Shown here piece by piece: positions 13,101-24,639 of a stretch of 64,000 bases of DNA. The notes under the pieces are model-generated. The model worked only from the letters and a program-made list of their open reading frames with translations. It searched no databases and was not told where the DNA came from. A program made the position numbers and the translations under genes. The stretch lies in contig CM043700.1 in assembly GCA_023935145.1 (NCBI GenBank), positions 139,589,328-139,653,327 of the forward strand, in the 5' to 3' direction. The number at the start of each line of letters is the position of its first letter. Within the stretch, counting starts at the first letter, position 1. Origin of the DNA: Bretschneidera sinensis. Its lineage: Eukaryota; Streptophyta; Magnoliopsida; Brassicales; Akaniaceae.

Positions 13101-13277
13101 TAAAATTATTAAAACACATAAAACATTTACATATATGCACGTGTGTGCGCAAAATATGAATAGAACTACCTTGCGGATGCTGACAAAGAAAGGGGGCCGG
13201 AGAAGGAAATGGGGACTGCAAGCGAAGCCTAAGCCTGAAATCGCCATCGATGAGGCGGTGATTCGCCATGTCATCAT
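5110..13277 (-). CDS. Class II poly(A) polymerase / CCA tRNA nucleotidyltransferase family protein
   Basis: Template-independent nucleotidyltransferase of the bacterial PAP/CCA-adding type; such plant proteins are usually sent to organelles. Fourteen exons, 5' to 3': 13277-13170, 13085-12986, 12829-12719, 12526-12429, 8302-8219, 8040-7907, 7737-7665, 7574-7529, 7365-7256, 7155-7048, 6968-6909, 6503-6442, 5936-5624, 5325-5110. They total 1623 nt (540 aa) with every phase consistent. The head domain shows VGGCVRD (residues 113-119) and the catalytic KDFDII (Asp128, Asp130), followed by LQRDFTING (204-212) and [15 protein letters not shown], all family hallmarks. The N-terminal 36 residues are Arg/Ser/Phe-rich and low in acid, consistent with a transit peptide (inferred). 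ATG codons lie at 13277 and 13274, with another in frame at 13247. Intron 2 starts with GC rather than GT. Whether it adds poly(A) or CCA cannot be told from sequence. Confidence 0.93.
9157..10046. mobile_element. 890-bp TIR transposon, non-autonomous
   Basis: Terminal inverted repeats of about 63 bp: the left starts GGGGAATGCTAACTTGCTAC, and the right, reversed, starts GGGGAATGCTAACTTACCAC. They share further blocks (GGCACAAGTTAGCATT, CCCAAATTTACTTGGAC) with only a handful of mismatches. Each TIR also contains a small hairpin, GCTAACTT against AAGTTAGC. Flanks are TA repeats, so the target-site duplication cannot be read. No coding capacity is seen in the interior. Confidence 0.8.
10047..10100. 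repeat. (TA)n microsatellite between two TIR elements
   Basis: About 27 uninterrupted TA units join the right end of the 9157-10046 element to the left end of the next one. It was probably the TA-rich insertion target and expanded afterwards. Confidence 0.95.
10101..11230. mobile_element. Second TIR transposon, related to the 9157-10046 element
   Basis: Left end GCTAACTTACAACACTTAAT; right end, reversed, GGGGAATGTTAGCTCATAAC, followed by ACACTTAATGTGTAAGTTAG. The left end also carries the TTTACTTGGA block found in the TIR of the neighbouring element, so the two belong to one family or close relatives. The outermost GGGGAAT of the left end seems replaced by TA repeats. Only short chance ORFs lie inside. 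Confidence 0.6.
11433..12014. mobile_element. Inverted (head-to-head) pair of short copia-type LTRs with primer-binding sites
   Basis: The right arm, read on the minus strand, is an LTR of about 156 bp (12014-11859) starting TGTTGTGAGTGGC and ending in CA. It is followed by TGGTATTAGAGC (11856-11845), a near match to the initiator-Met tRNA primer-binding site TGGTATCAGAGC. The left arm (from 11433 to about 11778, plus strand) matches it in blocks such as GTGTTTGTTTT, TTAGATATTGTATTT and AATCGCTTGCATAGAT, with about 110 extra bases. It then shows a degraded primer site (AAATATCAG) and the shared leader ATGTTTAA. The centre is a loop of about 45 bp. Confidence 0.6.
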
Positions 13278-13479
13278 GGGCTTAAACCTTCGGTAACTGC
13301 TAGTACTAGCAGATGCAGAACTAGAACTAGGGTTTAAGGTACACTAGTAGCATTCATATCTGTTTCAACACTTAAACCATGCTGCATTCCATAAATTTTG
13401 AGGCCCTTAAATTTTATACTGACCTCGGGCTAGGGCCTATTAGCTCAAATGTGGGCCAATATAGTTATTTCTTCTGCTA

Positions 13480-14496
13480 GGCAATCGGCCGTGCCGCCCA
13501 CAAAGCGCGGCGCGGTGCGGTGCGTCACGGCCACCACGTTGCCATGTGACATGTCGGTCTAAGCAGATGGGTCATGTTGGGCCTAGTCTAGGTCCACATC
13601 ATGGCATGAAGTATGGCACGACACGAAACACGGCTCCTCTTAGCTCGGCATTAGGCACGGTCCATAACATTTAATTAAATTCAAAATTACATACAATTTG
13701 ATGCTACTAGAATAACAAGTCAATAAGAATTATATGGTAATAAATTTGATATTTTAGGATGGTGAAAGAAAAATAAACATTATTGCTCTATTCTTAGCAC
13801 AAAGAATTTTGGATGAAATACGATCAAGACTATTACTGAAAATGTTTCAAATGCTAGTATATATGCACAAATAATTTGTTAGATGCAAAAAGCCGTACAA
13901 GCAATATATTAAAGAAATATCAATATAGCAGATCGAATGACAAATGAAGATATCAATAATGAATATAAACGGTGAAAAGCCAAAAAATAATAAAAATAAT
14001 TTTTTATCTTTCTAATTTTTTAAATTTTAAGTTGTTTTTATATTTCATTAATTTGTAAGTCATTTCATTGTTTTTATTTTTTTAACTTATTTTTTTTATT
14101 TTATATGTTGTTTTTGTAAGTTATTTATTTTGAAGATATTTGGAGCTTGCAATTTTTAAGTATTTGTTTATGTTGTTATTTTATGTTCAATTTCTAAGTT
14201 ATTTGTAATATTTAACTTCATCAATAAAAAAAATATTTTTTTATATAATTATAAGCATTCAATTAAATATTTACAAGTCTTTTTTATACTATTTTCAACA
14301 AAAAAATCAATATATACCTATGAGATCTATGAGCCGGTATGGCATGGCACGATCCAATAGCCATGCGGGCCTTGGACGGTGTCAGACCTATATTTTTAAA
14401 AATTTAACACGGTATGCCACGATACGAAAAAGAGAAAGATATGGCATAGTAGGCAGCCGTGCGTCGACACGACACAGCTCATTGTCACTCCTACCT
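13480..14496. mobile_element. Probable non-autonomous hAT-like element
   Basis: Two GC-rich ends flank an AT-rich core in otherwise AT-rich DNA. The left end is rich in CGGCCGTGCCG, GGCACGACACG and GGCACGG motifs; the right end has GGCATGGCACGATCC, ATGCCACGATACG and CGACACGACACAGC. The right terminus, reversed, reads TAGGAGTGACAATGAGC, like hAT termini. The left terminus is degraded, so its boundary is approximate. No transposase is present. Confidence 0.45.
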
Positions 14497-14668
14497 ACTA
14501 TAATGGAGTTTTCAGGGGATTGAATCCAAATCAGTTATATAAAAAACCCAAAGGTGATTTACCACTAGAATAAAAGGCTTAAATTGAAACTTATATGTTT
14601 GAAATTGTTTATTTCAAATGATTATATAATAAACATGTGCTTTAATTGCTCATACATCAACTATTTAT

Positions 14669-14870
14669 GGTGTGTTTGGTGTGCAGAATAAAAGAACATA
14701 GAATGAAATGGATAAATAAAAAAGATAAGATAACTCGTCTTATACTCCAAGGTCACATGACTTTATCATGTCATCATTAAATAGATCTCACTTTCAACCT
14801 ATCATTCCTCTCATTCTGTTCACTAAATACAAATCATTATATCTTCTCTATCTTATCTACCAAACACACC
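14669..14870. mobile_element. 202-bp MITE with GGTGTGTTTGGT ends
   Basis: Perfect 12-bp terminal inverted repeats, GGTGTGTTTGGT at the left and ACCAAACACACC at the right. The ends resemble Tourist/PIF-Harbinger MITEs. The flanks (TAT and TTA) fit a 3-bp TWA-type target only loosely. Confidence 0.7.
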
Positions 14871-17800
14871 TTAATCTATATATTGATAATAATATTATTA
14901 TCGAAAAATATGTTGACATGCCATGGGTGCTGACCTGCAATGTTATAGAATTAGCTTTTTGTATTTTATGTATATATAAAAAATCTCTTTAAAGATAATA
15001 TATAAACAAATCATAAATTTCTGCTATTTCTTCAATTCTATTTTATTTTAGGTGAGAAAGTAAACCAAATCTTAAATTATTACCATATTTCAAACTATTC
15101 TAGAATTAGAAAGAATTATAATTTTGAGAGATTACCTTTTATCACATCTTCAGAACCGGAAGAAGTTACTCTTTTAAACGCTTTAAGCATCACATGTTAA
15201 AGTATAATAAAGCATAATATGAAAACAAACACGTGCCTTGCACGTGATACACAAACTAATTTTAAAAAAATTAGAAGTTGCATTTTTACTGAATGTAATG
15301 TTTTATAGTTTCAAAGATGTCTCGAGTGCTTCATAGCGCTGTATTCGGACTTGGAATGAGAGACCCTTTCCCATGGGATGAATATTAAAGATGGGTCTCA
15401 TTTGGGCTAAATTCAGCCCAATTAAAAGGGGCCTACATCTTAAAGCTCTTTTGCAACCTCTATAAAGGAAACTCGTGCCATATTTAAAAATAAATAAATG
15501 GTAAATCTATACTTTTAATAAAGTCACAACCATTATTTGATATCTACTTTTTAAAATATCTAATAAATCTCTACTTATAAATATATAAATCAAATATTAA
15601 AATAATGTTATATATGTAACTCAATTGGCTACAACTATCTCACTCAAATTAAATTTCTCCACTCTTCTTATCTCTCTTGTCTCCAATCACTGTTTTTTCT
15701 CTTATACTATCTCATTCAGACTTAACTTCTTCACTCTTCTTAATTCTTTTATCTTCTTACCTATAAGCATGTTAAAGATAATGATCACATAAAAAAATAG
15801 ATCAACATACGCTACGCGTGTTTTGAGATACTAATATCAATAAAATGGTATGTGATGAGCGTCCATTCAAGATGATAATAGTTTAATAAATATTTTGTAA
15901 GTACCTTGAAGTTAGGTAAGGTAGCAGATAAAAACATCCTAATGGAAGGAAAAAACTTAATTTATACTTTGAGGATGACACGATATATCATAATCATCCA
16001 TGGTTCTTTTTCCTAATTTTTCTTCTATGGTCATGATCTCACTCGAAGTATAAACTAGATATACTCCGAAAGAGCAGAAATATGTAAGAAATTCTCTCGC
16101 GAAAGTGCTCGTGTGAAACATGTGCACATTGATCAGCTCTTCCGCTTCTAGGGTTTCATTTTCTTATGACATCACTCCTTACGTACGTTAAATTTTTTGG
16201 AGCAAACGTATATATCCTAAATGTGAAACTGCCATGCTTTAAGGGAACTTGGTATTACTACTGTTTACAAACACAAGGAGTACGTACATATTTGTTGCTT
16301 TCCTTGCAAGTTGCAAAACTCTATATTTTCAATCAGCTTATCAACATATTACAGTCATCCATTTGGCTTTAGCGTAAAAAGTCATACGCTACACATGATT
16401 AGTTTTCGAGTCACAATCTGAGTTTGAGTTTTAATCTACTTATGACTATAAATCGAACTCGAATTTCAAAATATCTAACTCGACGTGCTTAGTTTGTTAC
16501 CTACCTAATTAGTAGCGTTTATGATTACTGATGTGAGGAGATTGAAAATGATAAATTTTTTCTATTTAATTATCCCATCAAAAATCGTAAATACTTAATG
16601 TATTTAAATTCTTTAAAACATATATAAATTTCTCATGAACATTGACGGGAGATCACTATATCTTTAATGGGGTCCAAAGCTGAAAGATAGCATAATCTTG
16701 TTATAATGCGTTACAAAGCTACGTACTAACGACAGAAATGTTAATGTCTATAGCAAATTTAAAAGCTAACTGTTGGCTTTGCTTGCAAACATATCTGAAC
16801 GAAGATGATCCCTCAATTCAATGTTAAAAAATAAAGATCTGTCGAGCAACTCTCAAAGACTCATCCCAGCTAATCTTGATTGATCGATCGATCGATCGAG
16901 GAGAGAAAGAGAAGGAAGCATGATGCTTAAAATGGTTGAGTGGTCTTTGATGATTTTCTCTTGTTACATATCTTGTGATCATGATCTAGAAAATATTGAA
17001 CTAGAAAACTGATCAAATGTACAACAAAATGTAAAGTAAAGTCTGCAGTACACATAAATTTTGATTATAGAACTGATGGTCTTCATCACATTCCAAAATT
17101 TAACTAGTTCAAATTTATGTGCAAAAACAGTGTACTGTAAGATTTACTTTAAAATTTTTACTGCAATTGAGTTAATCCCCTAAAAACACTGGTCATAGTT
17201 AATAAATGATGTTGTTAAATTAATCTTTTAAATCCACGTAAAAAACATAAACACATCAAAAATAAACAATTTAATATGGTTCGACAATTTAATTTTCTAT
17301 ATTCACAAACAAACTCGGCACACTATTTTATTTACCTTAAGTTATAATTTCGAAAAAAATAAAATTATCAAACTTTCGTTACGTCACAATAACGCTTAAG
17401 TTTCAATAAAACTCGTCAAAACTGAAAATTAAACATTCTTTATGAAAATTTGAGGCAAGAGATTATGCATATGTTTTTTTGTTTGATAAGTAAGATTATA
17501 TACGCAGATTTACTATTGAATCTATTTTTAGTTAACCAATATTCAATTATTCTACGTTGTAACCATGCATTAGTAGTTGTCGGTAGTAAATTTGTCTTGG
17601 GTATTGACCATAACACATACTCTTCTTAATAGAGTACAAATTTTTTTTTTTTTTTTTTGGAGCTTGTATTATTTTCTGGGTCTTTTCTTGTAACAAAAGA
17701 GGGATGTTATTAAATCTGATTTCGTGAAAGTTATCACGAAATTGAGAAAGTTTATTAATAATAATTAAAAAAATTAAATAGTAATTATTGAAAAAAAATT

Positions 17801-18234
17801 ATAAAAAATTTAAATAACAAAGTTATTACTCAATTTTTCAGCGATTACTAGTAGATTTTTTCAGTTCTATAATAACTCTCATATAACCGAATTTGTGGTA
17901 TCATAATTCGTAACAAATTTTTCTTTGGATTTAGTCATTTCAAAAGTGAATATAGCATTCTACAAAGATAGTTTAACACCCATTTTTTATATCAAAGAAT
18001 GAACCAATTAGAAATCAATAATGATTCGTTATAGTGTTTTTCGAATCGTTATAGTGTTTTTTGAGAATAAAATAATCAATTATTAGTAAAGCTTCTATAC
18101 ATAACATAAAATTAATAATGAACTGTTCAAGAGGAATAAAAAATTGATGTTAAAATTGAGGGGTTAACCTAAGCAGTGATTTATAGCATTATACTAAAAA
18201 CGAATCAAATTAAATTATCGCTAATAATAATATC

Positions 18235-18438
18235 AAACCATAAAGGAGTGATTCAGTGGTAGAGCTTGGGATTTCATAATGTGAGTTCTTAAGTTCAACA
18301 TTTTTTATGTCCTCTTGTGTTAAATAGCTCGGTTCTTTGGTGCATAGAATATGAGGGGTCATGCATCTCGAGGTTTAATGTTCAAGGTGTTCTCACCAAA
18401 GGTGGTTGAGGTCCGGAATGGTTTCTCGATTATAAAAA
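18235..18438 (+). mobile_element. tRNA-derived SINE with target-site duplication
   Basis: About 204 bp. A box-A-like stretch, GATTCAGTGGTAGAGC, and a box-B-like stretch, GTTCTTAAGTTCAACA, lie in the first 70 bp, spaced as in a tRNA promoter. The body (GGGGTCATGCATCTCGAGG, TTCTCACCAAAGGTGG) resembles plant tRNA-related SINEs, and the element ends in TTTCTCGATTATAAAAAAA. It is bounded by the duplication AATAATATC at 18226-18234 and 18439-18447. Confidence 0.75.
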
Positions 18439-19629
18439 AATAATATCGATTTATGGTTAAAACAATTTTATTTAAAAATAAATATAAAATTATTTTGTGT
18501 TTGATAAAATAATTATAAAAACAATTTTTTTAACATAATTATTTTCGTTTCAAAAACTGTTTTTTTAAAATGTTTCGACTTGAATTTTACATTTTAAAAA
18601 CAAAAACCCATATATAATTTTTAGATATTTAAATAGGGATCGTGTGAAGAGGAAAATAAGCCGCGTCCACTGTCCAGCCAGCACAGGTGGGGGACCAGTA
18701 GAAGCACCAACTTGAAAGTCAAGAATCTGAGTGGTGGCTTTCAATGCGCAGTGAGAGCTTAATGAAAGCTGAAAACTGAAAGTTACCTCACGATTCCTCA
18801 ATCAATGTAAAAACAATGATGATCCTCCTCTCACCTCTCCCTTTCTCTCTTTCTCTCCACCTGTACTTGCTAGTTACTGTAATGAAAACTATGAGAGGGA
18901 TCCATAAACTACAAGATGACCTAGAAAAGTTATTGATTGCCAAAGTTATTGATTGACTGTTATAAAACATATATGGTATAAGAATCTAGCTCGCCATTAA
19001 ATAATATGAAAAAAAAAAAATTATTTTCATTTAAAAATGAGATAAACCTTTATGTCATGTATTCTCATGAGTCATAACATTGTGATAGATAATAATTTTT
19101 TGATAACCAAAGTAATAAAATCGACCCTACACGGTTTGATTTTGACAATTAGACCAATTTAAAGTCCTTTAAGGAGGTGACTAAACATCAAGGTCTCTCT
19201 AGCCAGCTAGCTAGTAGTCAGGCCAATCCCTTTCGGCTTTCTCGTGCGAGATCGTTTACAGTAGTGAGTATTACGCACTTCATTTTTTGTTTGGAATATA
19301 ATTCATCGTTCATGTTCATGTTCATGTTCATGCTTCTCAAATGATTAAAAATGAATTACGATTTCATTATTATTTCCCTTTTCATATTGAGCAACCGCTA
19401 GCTTTATGATGGATTCTTTTAAAGATGGTCGATTACTGTATAATGTTGAACTGTTACTCTGTGTGTTGTTTGTTCCTTTTGATTTTTTTTTTATGTAGTT
19501 TTGATATTTTTTATATATTTTTTTTGAATTAAAATTATGAAATGTTTTTAAGAAAATAATATATTCTATAAGTATATTTGAAAAAAAAAATTGAATAACT
19601 CATTAATTTAGAGTTAACAAAAAAAGATA

Positions 19630-20045
19630 GGATTAAGTGCAAATCTTATCTTTAAATTTAGGGTCGGGTTACAATTTGATCCCTAAACAAAAAAAAAAGT
19701 TTCAATTGAGATTTTAGACTCACATTTCCTCTCAATTTAGTCATTTCTCATGATTTGGTCAATTAAAATAGATAATTTTTTCACATTATCTTATCACTCT
19801 TTTTATTATTGTTAATAAAAACTAATATTAGACCCTAACAACTAATATTAGACCCTAACAATTAGTAATTTTACTGTTTTCTATATCAGAGTGATTAGAA
19901 TTTGGTCGGGTCTACTAGATGAAATCGTAAGAAAATACTGGATTGCAGATAAAATATAAATTTAGGGATTCAATTGAAACTTTTTTGTTTAGGGGTTAAA
20001 TTGTAAACACTCATTAAGTTTAAGGACCAAATTTATACTTAACCC
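19630..20045. mobile_element. 416-bp foldback MITE
   Basis: The left end starts GGATTAAGTGCAAATCTTAT and the right end, reversed, starts GGGTTAAGTATAAATTTGGT. The arms continue with ACAATTTGATCCCTAAACAA against ACAATTTAACCCCTAAACAA, and both contain GTTTCAATTGA. The centre holds a perfect 20-bp tandem repeat, AACTAATATTAGACCCTAAC twice (19820-19859). The pattern matches a widespread dicot MITE type; no coding sequence. Confidence 0.75.
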
Positions 20046-21709
20046 ATGAATAGTACAACAAGACAAATATTATAGGAACAAAGATTAATTCCTCTGTAGT
20101 AAAGATTGTGAAATAAAGCTTATAGTACATTGTTTTTACATATGGATTTGAATTTTTTAAATTTTTATATTTGGTGGAAATCACTTTATAATCAAAATTT
20201 ATATATACTACAGATTTTACTTCAATTTTATATTGCAAACGAGTTGATATCAATGAGACTGAGAGAGTATTAATTAATGTCTTGCCATTGATTGAGTACT
20301 TATTCAAATGAGGTACCCTTTTACACAGTTTATATATTTTAAGTTATATCAAACATACATAAAAATTTAATTTATGAAATGATTTTTATTTCTAAAAAAC
20401 TGAATTTATAATTAAAAAGCTATTTTTATTATTGTTTTATAATATATTATTTTATAAATCGTAACCGAAAAAATATATCACATTTTAAAATGTAATTATA
20501 AATGGCAGTGCTCATGCAAAGATCTTTAGATGTTTTGTCTGCTACAATGATAAGTTAACTACGATTTTGATCTACGATATATGTATCGAGAAGTTCTTGT
20601 GTAACACATATTAATAAAAAATACTTGACATAAAAGTTTCTCTTATTATTAAATAATATGTGAAAAAAATAAAAAATATATTTTATTTTTATTAAAAATT
20701 AAAATAAACTTTTATATAGTAACTAAACAAAGTTTTTTCCTCCATAGCACAAGTATCCTGATTAGAAGCAGCACTGGTACGGAAATGTAAAGGTTGCTGT
20801 TAACAGTTGCTGTAAAGTTTTTTCCTCCATAGCACATGTTAGAAGTGATTGCTCTTAGCTCTGCTACTCAATTCTGATCAGTCTCAAGTGATAATAGAAC
20901 CAATTAAGTAAGTAAGATCGACGTAGATGCTTCAGTACATAATTTGACACAGAACATTTAACAACTTCTCGGTTCTGTTTACGATCAGTCAAATGTGAAT
21001 TATTAATGCAGCCTATGCTACAAGAACAGGGTGGCGAATTCGAGTTTTGAAACGACGATTGTTATTTTTGTTTTCGATTTTATTTATAAAAATATTTTTT
21101 AATTTTATTATTATTTTTATCAAAAATTTCAATTTTGCTGTTGTCTCGATTCTTTTTACAAGAATTTTCGAAAATCTCAATCTTCATCTTCTTCCATACT
21201 CATAAATAAAAATGATGATTTTTTATTAAAAAATTTGAAATTTCACGTTAACTCTGTTCCTTTGTGTTAAAAAAAACTAAACTACACCAGACTTAATAAA
21301 TCTTTGGATTGAAAACTGCCCTCTTTTGTCTCCATCACAATCGAATACCGTTTTTTAGAAGGAAAGGACTTTTGTAATCCCTATATGAAAACAGTATCGA
21401 TCGCTCTGTTTTCCACATTTTAGGGCGCTAAATTTAACATGGAGTTCAGTTTTTTGTTTCGGACAATACTCTCTGTGACCGTTTTGGGAAATCATGACTC
21501 GGACCAGTGGCGCATGTGCCGCATGCAGGGCAGAACCAATTACTCAGTGTAGATTAGACTTCACCTTGTTTGACTAGGCTTTGACTCAATAATCCAAAAC
21601 ACCCTACATGACATTATTAAAAATTTAAAATTAGAATCATGCATGATAGTGAGACATCTAGCCCCTACACCTCAATAAAAATTATTGGTGTCACTCTAAT
21701 ATTTTAATC

Positions 21710-21840
21710 CTTCGAAATTTTGTTAGTAATTTTAATTTTTTTTATTAATTATATCAATATAAAAATAAAACTCTAAAATTGATATTATTAATTAAATTAT
21801 TTGAAATTATCAATAAAATTTTAAACGAGTCTAAAACTTT
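21710..21840. repeat. AT-rich dispersed repeat copy
   Basis: Partly palindromic AT-rich sequence with the core AATTATCAATAAAATTTTAA. Similar stretches occur at about 640-730, 34490-34600, 57560-57710 and 58050-58200. It looks like a degenerate MITE family; boundaries are approximate. Confidence 0.45.
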
Positions 21841-21970
21841 TGTTTTATGTTTTAATGAGTTGTTGAAATTTAAATAGTAATTTTAGGAAATTTTAGTTAG
21901 TAATTTCGCGAAACTTGAGTAGTAATATATAACATGTAAAAAAAACATGTAACATGTAAGGTAAAATCAA

Positions 21971-22490
21971 GGGCATGTTTGTTTCAGGTTTTTAAAAATT
22001 GTTTTCAGTTTTCGAAAACTCTTTTCTATGTTTAGCAAATAGTTTTCAAAAGTAATTTTCAAAAATAGTTTTCAAAAAACCAGTTTTCAAAAACTGTTTT
22101 TTGAAAACTCTAAATTGGTGTTTTCTGACATAACTTTCGAAAAATAACCCTAAAATCAGTGTTCACTTATCTGTTTCATTCTTCCTTCATGGTATATAAA
22201 AAATATAAAAAATTTAAAAATAAAATAATTTTAATTATTTTGAAGTATTTAGTAAATATGAGAAATAAAATTAATATAGATTTTAAATTTAAACTCAAAA
22301 CTAAAAATAATTATAAAGTGTATGAAAATAGTTTTCAAAATAAAATTATCCAAACAACAATTTATTATTTTCTGTTTTTGAAACAGTTTTCGAGTTACAG
22401 TTATCCAAACATGTTTTATTCAGAAAACTGTTTTCAGTTTTCATTTTCGAAAACAGTTTTCGAACACAGAAAACAGAAAGCTGTTACCGA
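21971..22490. mobile_element. Foldback MITE-like region of GTTTTC/GAAAAC repeats
   Basis: The left side begins GGGCATGTTTGTTTCAGG and is dense in GTTTTCAAAA and TTTTCGAAAAC. The right side carries the reverse complement, including CCAAACATG at 22404-22412 and CGAAAACAGTTTTCGAA near 22450. The ends could form a long hairpin. The 152-codon frame inside (22159-22617) is a by-product of this composition. Confidence 0.5.
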
Positions 22491-24491
22491 AAGATATCCC
22501 AAAAGTTTGGAAATTCTGGCTTATTTACTGTGCTTTCATTGGTTATCACCTTGCTTGATGGGTATAAGTGTCTTTCTATTTTATTCTTTTTTTAATTATA
22601 ATAATGATTTAATATAGTCTTAATCTCTATCCACCCACATAATAATTTTTATTATTCATAAAAAAAACTTATTGATGTAAAAAATCAAACTCAAAAACTT
22701 AAAACATCTAAATATATACTACTTGAAACAATAATTATCAAACCAAAGAAAGACCGGTCTTATTAACAAGTGCCTTTAAAAACTTGTACGTAATATTAAA
22801 TAAAGCATATATTTGAAGTAATATTTAAATTTAAATATAATTTGTTAATTTGTTAATTCCAATACATTTGTCTCGGTATTTATCACTTTACTACTTGTTA
22901 GCAAGTGGTGATCAATCTCATTAAAGAATTGCTTATAATAAAAACAAGATCAAATATCACTTTCACTGAAGATTGAGATCTTATGGAGAAATTTTTAATG
23001 ATAAAAGAATCACCCTTCTTCTTGTTATTAATCCAACTTTTTTACTTCCTTGTTTGGTGCAATTATTGTATTTTGTTATTATTTGCACTGTAGATATATG
23101 CAAGTTGGAAATAATGTGATTCAAAAGTACTTTTTCTAAACAGTTACCCATGAATGCTGCAGCATTAAGTGCGTGGTGCTTATGGTTACTGGTTAAAGGT
23201 AAGGTACTCCCTTAATTAAAGATAGGTTCCATTTAAAAAGTGGAGGGCAAAGAGGATCACTTGATTTTTGGTCTTAGATAAGAAGATACTGCCTTTATCT
23301 CTTCCTTTTATCATTATCCACTGGTTTCTGTCTAATGGTTTTCAATTTGTTCGTTTGTTAAACAAGGCTTATAATTTTAATTTTATAAAAAAAAAATTAA
23401 AGTGAATAATATTTTAAGTGAAAATTAAAATAATTTTTTTGAGCGTACTACCTTCTTTATAAAGATAATGACGTTGTTTTGTCGCTGTTTTAACCGTACT
23501 TAAAGTTAATTTTTTATAAAATATAAATTTTAATTTTAATTAAAACAAACAATGCCTATGTGATATTCTTTGTAAAGAAATGGGCCAGTCAAATCTTGTT
23601 CTCCAATTTAGGGCCTAGAATCTATACTTGAAAATGAACTGGGCTAGGCTAAAGCCTATTGTGCCAAGATGAGAAATTACTCCCTAGTCCCTATGACAGA
23701 ATTCATTTTTTTTTTATCTTAAATTCTAAATTGACTGTGACTTCTTAACAACAATGATATGTGGTACTCATAATTTGCTTTTTAAGTTACAACAACTCAT
23801 AAATCTTTTCACTTTTTAATTGTAAGATCATTTTAATTTTGAGAGACTGTTCTTAGTATTATATAAGTAATTTTTGATAACTTCTTTAGTAATGTTTATA
23901 TGTATTCAAATCAACGAAGTTCTTCGGATTAATCAGTATTTTCAAAAATAAATTTTACATCCATCACAAATAAAAAATTTCTGTCCTAAAAGGCATCATG
24001 TAAGTGTTGACATAATTGTTGATTTATCGGGAGCAAAAGCATCTAATTTCTGAGGAAAAAAGTGGCTTGCCAAAGTCATGGACTATGATTTTGAAGCAGA
24101 AGCATACGATACTATGTCTGGATTTCTGAATCACTGACATTTGACACTAAAATGGATTAAAAGCCAAGAAAGATAAAGTAGTTAATTTTGTATATTATTT
24201 GTTTTTTAGCTGCTTTCGAAAGCATATTATAATAGGGAATAGAAAAAAGGTGTAATCATAGCTAGTGTTGACTCTTATATTACATCCTCAACTTCCCCAT
24301 GCCATGTATTTAACAATTTCACTATTTTCTTTTGCTTTTTCTGATTCTCAATTTCATCCAACCACCATCGTCTAGAGGGAAATAGATGAGATAAGACCAG
24401 TCAAACTCAAATGTACAGAAACTTTGCATGGGAATTAATGAGTAGCATTTTATGTCATCTCTTTCTCTCTCATGTCTCCTCCTCTGATTTT

Positions 24492-24499
24492 TATATAAA
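24492..24499 (+). promoter_or_regulatory. TATA box of the bHLH gene
   Basis: TATATAAA about 140 bp upstream of the start codon at 24640, followed by a CT-rich stretch typical of a plant 5' UTR. It is the best TATA match in the 300 bp before the gene. Confidence 0.6.
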
Positions 24500-24639
24500 C
24501 CTTTAGGCCTCATAGTTTTGTCACAGACCCACTTTTCTTGACTGCTACTTCTGCCTTCCTTCAACCACCCCTTTCTCCTATCACATTCTTGAAAACCTTT
24601 CATTTTACAATTCCAAAGCTCTCTCAAAAAAAAAAAAAA

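Larger units (their letters stand above)
13278..24491. other. 11-kb intergenic region, AT-rich and transposon-rich
   Basis: No gene could be supported. It holds the promoter side of the poly(A) polymerase gene (13278 to about 13450), a hAT-like remnant, several MITEs and a SINE (listed separately). Minor features are a (GATC)n tract near 16880-16899 and poly(T) at 17641-17658. Open frames are short and of biased composition; the 152-codon one at 22159-22617 lies within a foldback repeat. Confidence 0.7.

Noticed and set aside
22159..22617. 152-codon open frame on the plus strand
   Set aside because: It lies inside a foldback repeat of GTTTTC/GAAAAC units, is dominated by Lys/Asn/Phe/Tyr, and resembles no family.
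24538..24639. Upstream in-frame ATG for the bHLH gene
   Set aside because: The extra 34 codons include a poly-Lys from the A-run just before ATG 24640 and are not protein-like; the family starts MAAFSYQ.
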